A stretch of DNA of 64,000 bases, taken from assembly GCF_000807275.1 (NCBI RefSeq), contig NZ_CP009056.1, positions 496,001 through 560,000 of the forward strand, given 5' to 3'. Origin of the DNA: Frischella perrara (GTDB taxonomy: Bacteria > Pseudomonadota > Gammaproteobacteria > Enterobacterales > Orbaceae). The notes under the pieces are model-generated. The model searched no databases, was not told the DNA's origin, and saw only the letters and a list, made by a program, of their open reading frames with translations. Of the stretch, positions 28,562 through 40,542 are shown piece by piece. Position 1 is the first letter of the stretch. The number at the start of each line of letters is the position of its first letter. The position numbers and the translations under genes are program-made.

Positions 28562-28629
28562 TACGCTCCCGTCTTGTTGATAATACTGCAATGTTAATTT
28601 CGAATGATTTTCGCACGGTTAACCGCTAG

Positions 28630-30294
<1,665 letters not shown>

Positions 30295-30319
30295 AGTTTT
30301 AATTAAAATTTATTATTAA

Positions 30320-31651
<1,332 letters not shown>

Positions 31652-31677
31652 TTTTATTTACTTTGTGACTAAATTAA

Positions 31678-31706
31678 AACCCATTGAAATATCAATGGGT
31701 TTTTTA
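31678..31706 (+). terminator. eno terminator
   Basis: AACCCATTGA / TCAATGGGTT 10-bp stem, 4-base loop, then six or more T. Probably also works for convergent pagP. Confidence 0.85.
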
Positions 31707-31743
31707 TTTGAATATTGTGGATATATTGTTGTCATGTATTAAC

Positions 31744-32292
31744 TTACAACTGCCAGCGTAACCATGTGAATAAGATATTACCTGTATTTCGTTTTACCCC
31801 CGGCACATAAGCACTTTGTATTGAAAGCCGATCATATTCCAAAGAAACCAATGGTAGTGGGGCAGGAAAAGGTATCCAATTATAATCACGTCGCGCTGTA
31901 ATTCCGATTGTATATCCTATCCCAATACGAAGCTTTTCACTGTTTCCTGGTCGCCAATAGGTTTGATAAGCATAACCACCGATAGGCTCTATTACGTTAT
32001 GAGAATCTTGAAATTCCATAATATATAGTGCATGCCAGTCACCGTCTTCATCAAAACGATAAACACCTGCACCAATTCCCCATGGGCGTTCGTTATATTT
32101 ATCTATTCTATCTTTATCATAAGTAGCACGATTGTGCCATGTATTGGCTGGAATATATAATTCATACTGATTACTATTCCATGTATCAGATAAGGTTTGT
32201 TTGACATAATGCCAAAAGCCAGATTGCTCGTCATTAGCTAAGACATTAAATGAGAATAAAATGAAACAAATAGCTATACATTTTTTCAACAT
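31744..32292 (-). CDS. pagP: Lipid A palmitoyltransferase PagP
   Basis: Outer-membrane beta-barrel enzyme that adds palmitate from phospholipid to lipid A, which raises resistance to antimicrobial peptides. The 182-aa product has a signal peptide ending VLA-N near residue 19. The catalytic residues are visible as His in PANTWHNRATYDKD and Asp-Ser in FQDSHN. The motifs YNERPWGIGAGVYRFDEDG and the C-terminal aromatic strand FTWLRWQL are typical. Same size as E. coli PagP (186 aa). Presence in a gut symbiont fits exposure to host peptides; that is inference. Confidence 0.93.
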   Translation of the reverse strand: MLKKCIAICFILFSFNVLANDEQSGFWHYVKQTLSDTWNSNQYELYIPANTWHNRATYDKDRIDKYNERPWGIGAGVYRFDEDGDWHALYIMEFQDSHNVIEPIGGYAYQTYWRPGNSEKLRIGIGYTIGITARRDYNWIPFPAPLPLVSLEYDRLSIQSAYVPGVKRNTGNILFTWLRWQL

Positions 32293-32588
32293 AACATAAT
32301 CTTCTAGTGAGTTTTGAGTTACTTGGTATTATTTTAAAATGATTCTATTTTATGTAAAAGTTATTTTGAAAATGTTTTAATTTTCAACAACTTTATCAAA
32401 TATTTAGATTAAATAGATAGTTTAATTCTATAAGATTAATCATTTGATTTATCATTTTTAAATACTATATAAAAATGATATTGTTTTCAATTGTGATCTC
32501 GGTATAGTGAATGCCTCTATTTGCTAAGCGAATGTAATAAATTAATATTAGATAGGAATTAAATACCGAACAGTTATATAGGTTAGAA

Positions 32589-33482
32589 ATGAATTATTCA
32601 ACAAAACAGATTGCATTATTATCTGATGAGATTGATTTGCAAAGTATCAAGTATCCATCTGCTCAATTAGCGGTACGCGCTTTATTGAAAGAGATCTGCT
32701 TATCGCCTAAACCGGGGTTAGTGGATATGTTAAATAATGGTGCTCATCGTGATATGGATTTTAGTACTTTTATTGCTAGTATCAAGGCTATATCTCCTTG
32801 GTTTGATGAGTTTTATCACTATGGGTATACTTTGAAACTAAATAATCAGTCTGATTTTTTGGTTGGTATTCGTCCAATTGGTTTAGCATGTGAAAAAGCT
32901 ATGTATTTGGCCACTCATAATGTAAATACCCATAAAGGGGGGATTTTCGCTTTTGGTTTACTGCTTGGTGTGATCGGGTATTTAGAACAGCGCCAAGAAA
33001 CTACCAATGTCACGACAATTTGTTCTACTTTAATGAGTTTTTGCCATGGTATTGTTAAGAAGGAGCTACAATTATCTAATTCAAACCAAACCGTAGGAGA
33101 GAAATTATTTAAACATTATCAATTATCCGGTGCGCGTGGTGAAGCGGAATCAGGTTATGCCACGGTAAGACAAATATCTTTGCCAATTTATAATAAAATG
33201 CAACAAGCTGGCTATGATGAGGAGACTAGTTTGCTGCAAGTAATGTTACATCTGCTTGCATATAATCAAGATACTAATTTAGTCTCAAGAGGGGGACTTG
33301 CCGGTCTCCATTTCGTTCAAAATTCTGCAAAACAACTCATTGAACGAGGAGGAGCGACTGATTTAATTGGCCGAAGTCATTTAGAAAAGTTGGATAAACA
33401 ATTAATTAAACGTAATTTAAGCCCCGGCGGTTCGGCAGATTTAATTGCGATAACTTGGTTTCTTGCCCAATATCAAAACTAA
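32589..33482 (+). CDS. citG: Triphosphoribosyl-dephospho-CoA synthase
   Basis: Makes the precursor of the citrate lyase prosthetic group from ATP and dephospho-CoA. The 297-aa protein has the CitG signatures SPKPGLVDMLNNGAHRDMD, NVNTHKGGIFAFGLLLG, GARGEAESGY and DTNLVSRGGL with LSPGGSADLIAITWFL near the end. It sits alone at the left end of the citrate island, tail to tail with citB, while the other cit genes are across the two-component pair. In E. coli it is last in citCDEFXG and in Haemophilus it is fused to citX, so its placement here is distinctive. Confidence 0.95.
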   Translation: MNYSTKQIALLSDEIDLQSIKYPSAQLAVRALLKEICLSPKPGLVDMLNNGAHRDMDFSTFIASIKAISPWFDEFYHYGYTLKLNNQSDFLVGIRPIGLACEKAMYLATHNVNTHKGGIFAFGLLLGVIGYLEQRQETTNVTTICSTLMSFCHGIVKKELQLSNSNQTVGEKLFKHYQLSGARGEAESGYATVRQISLPIYNKMQQAGYDEETSLLQVMLHLLAYNQDTNLVSRGGLAGLHFVQNSAKQLIERGGATDLIGRSHLEKLDKQLIKRNLSPGGSADLIAITWFLAQYQN

Positions 33483-33496
33483 ATCATCTGACGGAA

Positions 33497-34198
33497 TTAT
33501 TTATCTAACCTTCGATACAATCTTTCAGGACGACCAATCTTACCATGGTTGATTTCTACGTTTAGTAACTTAGTTTGAACGCAATATTCCAGATAGCGAC
33601 GAGCTGTTGTTTTACTAATTTGCGTTTTTCTAACTAAATCATCCACAGTTTGTGGTTTGTCTGTTTGCATAAAAACATCTTTTACCTTTTGTAAAGTAAT
33701 TTCTTCAATGCCTTTGGATGGTCGATTACTATCAATGAAATCTTTAGTTTGTAAATTAAAAAGTTCATCAACTCGTCGTTGATTGACATGTTGTTGAATA
33801 CTTTGTCGGTATAGGAATAATTGAAAACGCTCAATAGAGTGTTTTAGGCGTTGATAAGATACCGGTTTAATTAGATAATCAAATGCCCCATAGCGAATTG
33901 CTTTACTACATGTTTCAATATCACTTGCAGCAGTTATAAAAATTACATAACAATTTAATTGATTATTCACAATATATTCAAATAGTTCAATTCCTTGGCC
34001 ATCGGGTAGATAATTATCCAATAGAATTAATTTGGGTTTAAGCTTTTCAACCATCATTTTTGCATCATTAAGTGTCGAAGCAATTCCTAATGCTTTTACT
34101 TTTGGATCTCGTTGAATAAATTCGGCAGTTAATTCAGCTAAAATGGGTTCATCTTCAACAATAAGCACTTCTAACATATTTTCGTGGGTTTTATTCAT
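33497..34198 (-). CDS. citB: Citrate-responsive response regulator CitB/DpiA
   Basis: DNA-binding partner of the CitA kinase. The 233-aa protein has a receiver domain with acidic pocket VEDEP, phospho-acceptor Asp in LILLDNYLPDGQG near residue 62, TAAS and KPVSYQRL, a linker with coiled tendency, and a C-terminal helix-turn-helix (TVDDLVRKTQISKTTARRYLEYC). It overlaps citA by 4 bases (ATGA). By analogy with Klebsiella CitB it should activate the divergent citrate operon. Also called dpiA. Confidence 0.93.
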   Translation of the reverse strand: MNKTHENMLEVLIVEDEPILAELTAEFIQRDPKVKALGIASTLNDAKMMVEKLKPKLILLDNYLPDGQGIELFEYIVNNQLNCYVIFITAASDIETCSKAIRYGAFDYLIKPVSYQRLKHSIERFQLFLYRQSIQQHVNQRRVDELFNLQTKDFIDSNRPSKGIEEITLQKVKDVFMQTDKPQTVDDLVRKTQISKTTARRYLEYCVQTKLLNVEINHGKIGRPERLYRRLDK

Positions 34199-35814
34199 AC
34201 TATATCTCTCTGTATTTCGTCTAATTTAGGTATAAAAACCGAGAAAATCGTTCCATAAGGTTGGTTATTATCAAACGTGATATAACCATTGGCTTTTTGG
34301 GTGTATGTAGCAACTAAATGTAAGCCTATACCATGCTCTTTCGGATTCTGTGAAGTAACACCAGGTCGAAAAATTGAATCACGGATTTTTTCATCAATAC
34401 CACATCCTTGATCACTTACTTCAAGTACAATTTCATCTGTGGCATCACTAAGGTATAGTAGTACATTCTTATTACCTAATGGATTTTTAAGGCTAGCATT
34501 AAATGCGTTATCTAATAGATTACCTAAAATTGACATAAATTCTATTTCAGTAATGGTTTTTGGTAACGCGGATAATTGACAAGCAGGGTCAAAACTTAGT
34601 TGTAATCCTAGTTCGTGGGATTTGGATAATTTGCCAATTAATAAGCCACACACTGCTGGGATTTTAAAATGCTGTGTTATAAAATCTAGACTTTTTTGAT
34701 TATCGATAGAATGTATGGTGATAAATTCTTGTGCTTCTCGGTAGCGTTCCATGTAAATTAAGCCTGATAGCGTCGCCATCCAATTAAGATGTTCATGGCG
34801 CAGAGCGCGTAAGTTATCAACATATTGTTTTATTTGAGTCAATTGCGCACTTAATATATTGACTTCATTGAAGTTACGAAATGTAATAACCCACCCTTGA
34901 ATTTTATCGTCCACAATAACTCTGATTCGGTTTGCAATAACTAAACAATCGTTAAAGTGACAGATCTGATCATGCGAATCTTCTGTTTTATTATTGCTGT
35001 TATAAATAAAATCTGTTGATTTTATAAACTCACATAGATTATGATTAACTAATTCTTTGTTATTATTTGTTATTTTTAACATTTTCCTTGCAGATTGATT
35101 AATGTTAATAATGTTATAATTAAGATCAATGGCTATGATGCCTTCAAAAATTGATTCCATTATCGATTTTTGGCTCTTTACTAATAAGGCTATACTTCTT
35201 GGTTCTAAATTGAACATTTGTTTTTTGATCAGTTTGGTAAAACAAAATGAAAAAACGAATAAAATAACAAATAATATTGAACAAAAAATAGCAAATGGCA
35301 CAAGTTTTTCTTTATGCAATTGAGAGATGTTATCAACCATATATCCAACGGAAACAATACCTACTACTTGGTTATTAGCATTAATGATAGGTGCTTTACC
35401 TCTTAATGAAATACCCAATGATCCTTTACGGATGGTAATAATACTATTACCTTTTAGGACTTCTTGATTATCTCCGCCCAGCATGGGTACATATAATGGG
35501 CTATTAGCAGTATGGAAAAGCCGCTTTGCTCTATTATCACCAATAACAATGTAACTAGCATCACTTTGTTTAAAAACATCTGTTACTAATTCAGCAATTT
35601 TATCCGTATCTTTATCCTGAACATATTTGATAAGGCTAGGAATAACTGCCAGTTCACGGGCTTGTAGTTGTGCTCTTTGACCTAGGTTATTATATAAATC
35701 CGTTTCTGTGGAATTCCAAATATAACCCTGCAAAAGAGCTAATAAAATCGTTAATAATAGTAACAAGCATAAGAAGAGCTTGGTGGTAAATGAAAATTGA
35801 CCAAAATTAGACAT
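34195..35814 (-). CDS. citA: Citrate sensor histidine kinase CitA/DpiB
   Basis: Membrane sensor of external citrate. The 539-aa protein has a first membrane helix (about 12-32), a periplasmic PAS/Cache domain, a second helix (about 175-195), a cytoplasmic PAS domain, and a DcuS/CitA-type kinase core with H-box LRALRHEHLNW, N-box LLDNAFNASL and G-boxes DQGCGID and GIGLHLVATY. The citrate-contacting residues known from Klebsiella CitA are present in comparable motifs: Arg and His in KRLFHT, Arg and Lys in SLRGKAPI. It is divergent from the transporter gene citS. Also called dpiB. Confidence 0.93.
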   Translation of the reverse strand: MSNFGQFSFTTKLFLCLLLLLTILLALLQGYIWNSTETDLYNNLGQRAQLQARELAVIPSLIKYVQDKDTDKIAELVTDVFKQSDASYIVIGDNRAKRLFHTANSPLYVPMLGGDNQEVLKGNSIITIRKGSLGISLRGKAPIINANNQVVGIVSVGYMVDNISQLHKEKLVPFAIFCSILFVILFVFSFCFTKLIKKQMFNLEPRSIALLVKSQKSIMESIFEGIIAIDLNYNIININQSARKMLKITNNNKELVNHNLCEFIKSTDFIYNSNNKTEDSHDQICHFNDCLVIANRIRVIVDDKIQGWVITFRNFNEVNILSAQLTQIKQYVDNLRALRHEHLNWMATLSGLIYMERYREAQEFITIHSIDNQKSLDFITQHFKIPAVCGLLIGKLSKSHELGLQLSFDPACQLSALPKTITEIEFMSILGNLLDNAFNASLKNPLGNKNVLLYLSDATDEIVLEVSDQGCGIDEKIRDSIFRPGVTSQNPKEHGIGLHLVATYTQKANGYITFDNNQPYGTIFSVFIPKLDEIQRDIV

Positions 35815-35910
35815 ATTATCAACAATTTATAAAAAAAATTACGATGATAAAAGTCTAACATAGTATTATGTATTTTAAATCAATTTAAACCATAAAAACC
35901 ACAATTTTTC

Positions 35911-35926
35911 TTTGATATTCATCACA
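35911..35926 (+). promoter_or_regulatory. Candidate CRP-cAMP site between citA and citS
   Basis: TTTGA-N6-TCACA, nine of ten positions matching the core consensus, about 90 bases upstream of citS. Catabolite control of citrate fermentation is known in Klebsiella, so the placement is plausible. Confidence 0.45.
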
Positions 35927-36004
35927 GTTCTTGAATTATTATTTTGTCAATATACGCGCCAATTAATTCTAAATTGAAATCGAAAATCTTGGAGATATTA
36001 AAGT

Positions 36005-37357
36005 ATGAACGATATTGGTTCGACAAAGAAAATTGAGGAAAAGCAGAGTTTTTGGCCATATGGCTGGTGGAAATTGATGGACGATTATAAAATCGGTGTG
36101 ATTCCATTACCATTATTTATTATTGCAGGTCTTCTTATCTTAACTGAAGTATTAGTGACGGGTAAATTACCTAGCGAAATCGTTGTTATGGTTGTAACTT
36201 GCGCATTTTTCGGTTTTTTATGCGGTGAAATTGGTAAACGCTTACCAATCGTAGGAAAAATGGGTGCAGCTGCCATTTGTGCAACCTTCATTCCATCAGC
36301 ATTAGTATATTACGGGATCCTTCCAACACCTGTTGTTGAAGCTACAACAAAGTTCTATAAAGATACTCATATTCTTTATTTATACATTTGCTGTATTATC
36401 GTTGGTAGTATTATGAATATGGACAAGAAAACACTTATTGAAGGTTTCTTAAAAATATTCGGTCCTATGGTTTGCGGTGAAATTGTTGGTATGCTTGTTG
36501 GTGTGGGCGTTGGTTATTTACTTGGTTTAACACCATTTGAAACTTTCTTCTTCCTTGTATTACCAATTATGGCGGGTGGTGTTGGTGAGGGTGCAATTCC
36601 ACTTTCAATCGGCTATGCTTCAATTTTAGGTATGGAACAAGGTGAGGCACTAGGTCGTGTATTACCAATCGTAATGTTAGGCGGTTTAACTGGTATCATC
36701 TGTGGTGGTATTCTTAATCGCATCGGTAAAGCTTATCCTCACTTAACAGGTAATGGTCGATTACTACCAGCATCGGAAGATGATGATATTATGAATAAGA
36801 AAGCAGCTAAATCAGAATTAGCGATTGATGTAACAACTTTTGCATCAGGTGTATTATTAGCGGCTATCCTTTATATGGTTGGTATGATTGGTCATAAACT
36901 AACGGGTATTCCAGCTCCAGTAGGAATGCTATTTGCTGCTGTTTTTGTTAAGTTAGTATCAGGTGTTTCACCTAAAGTATTAAGTGGTTCACAAGTTGTC
37001 TATAAATTCTTCCAGACTTCGGTTACTTATCCAATTCTGTTTGCGGTAGGTGTGGCAATTACTCCTTGGGAAAGAATTGTTGAAGCTTTCACTATCACAA
37101 ATATTATTGTTATTGTTTGTACGGTAGTTAGCTTAGTAACAACCGGTTTCTTTGTTGCGAAAAAACTTGGTATGTATCCAGTAGATGCTGCGGTTATTTC
37201 ATGTTGTCAAAGTGGTCAAGGTGGTACAGGAGATGTAGCGATTTTAACTGCTGCAGAACGTATGGAACTTATGCCGTTTGCTCAAATTGCTACCCGTATC
37301 GGGGGAGCGATCAATGTATCAGTATCATTACTTATACTTGGCAATTTCTTAGTATAG
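36005..37357 (+). CDS. citS: 2-hydroxycarboxylate transporter (CitS-type citrate/malate carrier)
   Basis: Secondary transporter of the 2HCT family, uptake of citrate or malate with Na+ or H+. The 450-aa protein has about 11 membrane segments. The two reentrant-loop signatures are GGVGEGAIPLS near residue 197 (GGxG motif) and SGQGGTGDVAILTAAERM near residue 400. FGFLCGEIGKRLPI near residue 75 is family-typical. First gene of citS-FAH-citCDEFX. Whether it is a citrate symporter or a citrate/acetate exchanger cannot be told from sequence. Confidence 0.9.
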   Translation: MNDIGSTKKIEEKQSFWPYGWWKLMDDYKIGVIPLPLFIIAGLLILTEVLVTGKLPSEIVVMVVTCAFFGFLCGEIGKRLPIVGKMGAAAICATFIPSALVYYGILPTPVVEATTKFYKDTHILYLYICCIIVGSIMNMDKKTLIEGFLKIFGPMVCGEIVGMLVGVGVGYLLGLTPFETFFFLVLPIMAGGVGEGAIPLSIGYASILGMEQGEALGRVLPIVMLGGLTGIICGGILNRIGKAYPHLTGNGRLLPASEDDDIMNKKAAKSELAIDVTTFASGVLLAAILYMVGMIGHKLTGIPAPVGMLFAAVFVKLVSGVSPKVLSGSQVVYKFFQTSVTYPILFAVGVAITPWERIVEAFTITNIIVIVCTVVSLVTTGFFVAKKLGMYPVDAAVISCCQSGQGGTGDVAILTAAERMELMPFAQIATRIGGAINVSVSLLILGNFLV

Positions 37358-37448
37358 TTTTAATTTTAAAGAGCAACCTTAGTTTTACTAAGGTTGTTTG
37401 CATTTATTTATAGTAGTAATTATTACAAACAGCTTTTAAGGAGTACTC

Positions 37449-38291
37449 ATGAAGCTTGTCAGTTATCTTGTCTCAGGGAGAGCAAGTTTTGGTCTTCTCA
37501 CTCAACATGGTATAGTCGATTTAGGTAAAAAATTAGGCGATAAATATACCGATTTAAAATCGCTACTAGCCGATGAAAAAGGGTTAGCTATTGCAAAAAC
37601 CTATCTTAATGACCCAAGCGATATTGATGAAAAAGATATTACTTATCTACCGGTTATTCCTAATCCAAATAAGATTTTGTGTGTAGGTATGAATTATGCT
37701 GAAAAACGTGCAGAGTTTAATGAAACGAGTTCCGCACCAACTCTTTTTGTCCGTTTCCCAGATTCACAAACAGGTCACAAAACCAATATTATTAAACCCG
37801 CAATTACTAATGAATTAGATTATGAAGGTGAATTAGCCATTGTTATTGGTAAATCCGGATTTAGAATCAAACAGGAAGATGCATTATCATACGTTGCAGG
37901 TTATAGCTGTTATATGGATGGTTCTATTCGTGATTGGCAATATACTTGGTTTACCGCTGGTAAAAATTGGCCAAGCACAGGGGCGTTTGGTCCATGCTTA
38001 ACTACAACTGATGAGATCCCCGATCCTAAAGCATTAACTTTAGTTACCTATTTAAATGGTCAAGAAATGCAACGCGATTCGGTAAATAATTTGGTTCATA
38101 CTGTACCCGAATTAATTTCTTACATTAGTACATTCACCCATTTATCACCAGGCGATGTAATTTTAACCGGTTCACCTGGAGGAGTAGGTAAAAAACGTAA
38201 CCCGCCAATCTTTATGAAAGATGGTGATAAGATTGAAGTTGAAATTACGGGGATTGGTCGTTTAACCAATTATGTGGTAGCAGAAAAATAG
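37449..38291 (+). CDS. Fumarylacetoacetate hydrolase family protein; candidate oxaloacetate decarboxylase
   Basis: FAH-fold metal enzyme of 280 aa. The N-terminal extension is short, and the catalytic domain starts near residue 75 (ILCVGMNYAEKRAEF). The divalent metal ligands are in DYEGELAIVIGKSG (Glu, Glu) and YMDGSIRDWQ (Asp). Other landmarks are KNWPSTGAFGPCLTT and GDVILTGSPGGVG near the end. It sits between citS and citC, 8 bases before citC, with AAGGAG before its ATG. FAH-family proteins include soluble oxaloacetate decarboxylases (mammalian FAHD1, a Corynebacterium glutamicum enzyme). Citrate lyase yields oxaloacetate and no oadGAB genes are here, so that activity is the favoured inference. 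Acylpyruvate hydrolase is the alternative. Confidence 0.85.
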   Translation: MKLVSYLVSGRASFGLLTQHGIVDLGKKLGDKYTDLKSLLADEKGLAIAKTYLNDPSDIDEKDITYLPVIPNPNKILCVGMNYAEKRAEFNETSSAPTLFVRFPDSQTGHKTNIIKPAITNELDYEGELAIVIGKSGFRIKQEDALSYVAGYSCYMDGSIRDWQYTWFTAGKNWPSTGAFGPCLTTTDEIPDPKALTLVTYLNGQEMQRDSVNNLVHTVPELISYISTFTHLSPGDVILTGSPGGVGKKRNPPIFMKDGDKIEVEITGIGRLTNYVVAEK

Positions 38292-38299
38292 GTGGTATT

Positions 38300-39355
38300 A
38301 TGTATAGTTTAGTCGATTTTTCAGTTGTAGATATATCGAAATCATTAGCAGAACGTGAACAGATAAAACAATTGTTAAGTTTGTCGGAGCTAGACTTAGA
38401 CCCGCAAGTTAATATTTTCATTGTTGCAAAGATGAACAATAAAATCGTAGCTTGTGCAGGTATTGATAATAATATCATTAAATGTGTAGCAATTAATCCG
38501 GATTATCGTGGTAATCAACTCAATTTAACATTATTAGATAACACCATTAAATATGCTAATGAACAGGGGCATTTTCACCTCTTTTTATACACAAAACCAG
38601 AAAATATCGACTTTTTTAAAGGGTGTGGCTTTTATCCAATAGTAGAGCTTAATAACTTAATTGTATTAATGGAAAACACACCCGTTGGAATTAAAAACTA
38701 TTGTAAACATTTAGCTGAATTACGCAAAGATGGATCCAAAATTGGTAGCGTGGTGATGAATGCCAACCCCTTTACTAAAGGACATCAACATCTTTTACAA
38801 TATGCCGCAAGCCAATGTGATTGGTTACATGTCTTCGTGGTAAACGAAAATGTATCATTATTTCCGTTTGATGTGCGCTTACAATTAGTGAAAGAAGGGG
38901 CGAAGGACATAAAGAATGTTACTGTGCATGCAAGTTCATCATATATTATTTCAAGAGCGACATTTCCTACCTATTTTTTGAAAGATGATGAAAAAATTGA
39001 TTACGCTTATATGGGAATCGATTTATTAATTTTCCGCAATTATATTGCCCCTGCACTGAATATTACTTATCGTTTTGTGGGTACAGAGCCTTATAGCCAA
39101 GTTACAAATGCATATAACACATCTATGCGTTATTGGTTGCAGGATAAAGATGTGAGTCCTTATCCTGTAATTACATTGGTTGAAATTCAGCGAATTATGG
39201 AAGGGGAAGATATTATATCTGCTTCTTTAGTAAGAAAACTGCTCGCTAATGAACAGTATGATCAGGTAAAACGGTTAGTCCCATCAACGACTTGGAATTA
39301 TCTAGAAGCAAATTTAGATTCAGTCAAAAATTTAATTCGTTCAAAAGGTAACTAA
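38300..39355 (+). CDS. citC: [Citrate (pro-3S)-lyase] ligase
   Basis: Acetylates the thiol of the CitD prosthetic group using ATP and acetate, which switches citrate lyase on. The 351-aa protein has an N-terminal GNAT-like domain (CVAINPDYRGNQLNLTLLD) and a C-terminal nucleotidyltransferase domain with the HxGH-type motif NANPFTKGHQHLL, and a conserved SASLVRKLL block near the end. It lies directly after the FAH gene and abuts citD (TAAATG). Confidence 0.95.
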   Translation: MYSLVDFSVVDISKSLAEREQIKQLLSLSELDLDPQVNIFIVAKMNNKIVACAGIDNNIIKCVAINPDYRGNQLNLTLLDNTIKYANEQGHFHLFLYTKPENIDFFKGCGFYPIVELNNLIVLMENTPVGIKNYCKHLAELRKDGSKIGSVVMNANPFTKGHQHLLQYAASQCDWLHVFVVNENVSLFPFDVRLQLVKEGAKDIKNVTVHASSSYIISRATFPTYFLKDDEKIDYAYMGIDLLIFRNYIAPALNITYRFVGTEPYSQVTNAYNTSMRYWLQDKDVSPYPVITLVEIQRIMEGEDIISASLVRKLLANEQYDQVKRLVPSTTWNYLEANLDSVKNLIRSKGN

Positions 39356-39646
39356 ATGAAAATCAAAAAAGAAGCGATGGCTGGTACTCTCGAATCAAGT
39401 GATTTGTTAGTAAAAGTCAGTCCTAACACAGGAATTGAAATTGTTATTAATAGTGATGTTAATAAGCAATTTGGTGATCAAATACGTGCCGTGGTAGATC
39501 AAACCTTAAACAGTCTTAATGTGACTGACGGTCTAATTATTATTGATGATAAAGGTGCTTTGGATTGTGCCATCAAAGCAAGAGTACAATGTGCAGTATT
39601 GCGTGGCGCTGAAGAAGAGAGCTTAGATTGGAGTAAATTGCTATGA
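39356..39646 (+). CDS. citD: Citrate lyase acyl carrier protein (gamma subunit)
   Basis: Carries the phosphoribosyl-dephospho-CoA prosthetic group. At 96 aa it is standard; Ser14 in AGTLESSD is the modified residue, and DALxxxxRVQ-like [14 protein letters not shown] lies near the end. Starts right after citC and overlaps citE by ATGA, so all three are translationally coupled. Confidence 0.97.
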   Translation: MKIKKEAMAGTLESSDLLVKVSPNTGIEIVINSDVNKQFGDQIRAVVDQTLNSLNVTDGLIIIDDKGALDCAIKARVQCAVLRGAEEESLDWSKLL

Positions 39647-40530
39647 AAAAAATACGTCGAAGTATGTTATTTCTTCCGGGTGCAAACGCGGCGATGTTAT
39701 CCACTTCGTTTGTTTACAAACCTGATTCAATCATGTTTGACCTAGAAGACGCCGTTTCCATTAAAGAGAAAGATTCAGCTCGCTTATTAGTCGCACAAAC
39801 TTTACGCTTGCCAATTTATAAAGAGCAAGGTATTGAAACTGTAGTAAGAATCAATGCGCTTGATACTCCATTTGGTTTAAAAGATTTAGAAGCAGTGGTT
39901 AGAGCTGGTGTTGATGTGGTTCGTCTACCTATGACTAATAGTGCAGAAGACATCCACGAATTGGAAGCGCATGTTGAAAGAATTGAAAAAGAATGTGGTC
40001 GCGAAGTTGGTAGCACAAAATTAATGGCTGCTATTGAATCCGCCCAAGGTGTGGTAAATGCCATTTCTATTGCTAAGTCTTCTCCACGTTTAATTGGTAT
40101 TGCATTGGCTGCATTTGACTACCTTGTTGATATGCAAACCGAACGTGGCGACGGTACTGAATTATTTTATGCTCGTTGTGCAGTATTACATGCCGCTCGT
40201 GTGGCTAAGATTGATGCTTTTGACGTGGTATATTCCAATGTTAATGATGATGAAGGTTTCTTAAAAGAAGTTAATCTTATTAAGAAATTAGGTTATAACG
40301 GGAAATCACTAATTAATCCTAGACAAATCGATCTATTACATAACGCATATGCACCAACTGCTGCAGAAGTTGAACATGCTCAAAAAGTGGTTGAAGCTGC
40401 AGAAGAGGGAGAAAGAAAAGGCCTTGGCGTTATTTCTCTTAACGGCAAAATGATTGATGCACCAATTATTGCTCGTGCTAGAAAAGTTATCGAGTTAGCA
40501 AAATATTCTGGTGTACGTAAAGAAATTTGA
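39643..40530 (+). CDS. citE: Citrate lyase beta subunit (citryl-ACP lyase)
   Basis: Cleaves citryl-ACP to acetyl-ACP and oxaloacetate. The 295-aa TIM-barrel protein has [23 protein letters not shown] (Mg ligand), [22 protein letters not shown] and the C-terminal [13 protein letters not shown]. Coupled to citD and 12 bases before citF. Confidence 0.97.
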   Translation: MKKIRRSMLFLPGANAAMLSTSFVYKPDSIMFDLEDAVSIKEKDSARLLVAQTLRLPIYKEQGIETVVRINALDTPFGLKDLEAVVRAGVDVVRLPMTNSAEDIHELEAHVERIEKECGREVGSTKLMAAIESAQGVVNAISIAKSSPRLIGIALAAFDYLVDMQTERGDGTELFYARCAVLHAARVAKIDAFDVVYSNVNDDEGFLKEVNLIKKLGYNGKSLINPRQIDLLHNAYAPTAAEVEHAQKVVEAAEEGERKGLGVISLNGKMIDAPIIARARKVIELAKYSGVRKEI

Positions 40531-40542
40531 TAGGACTGAAAA

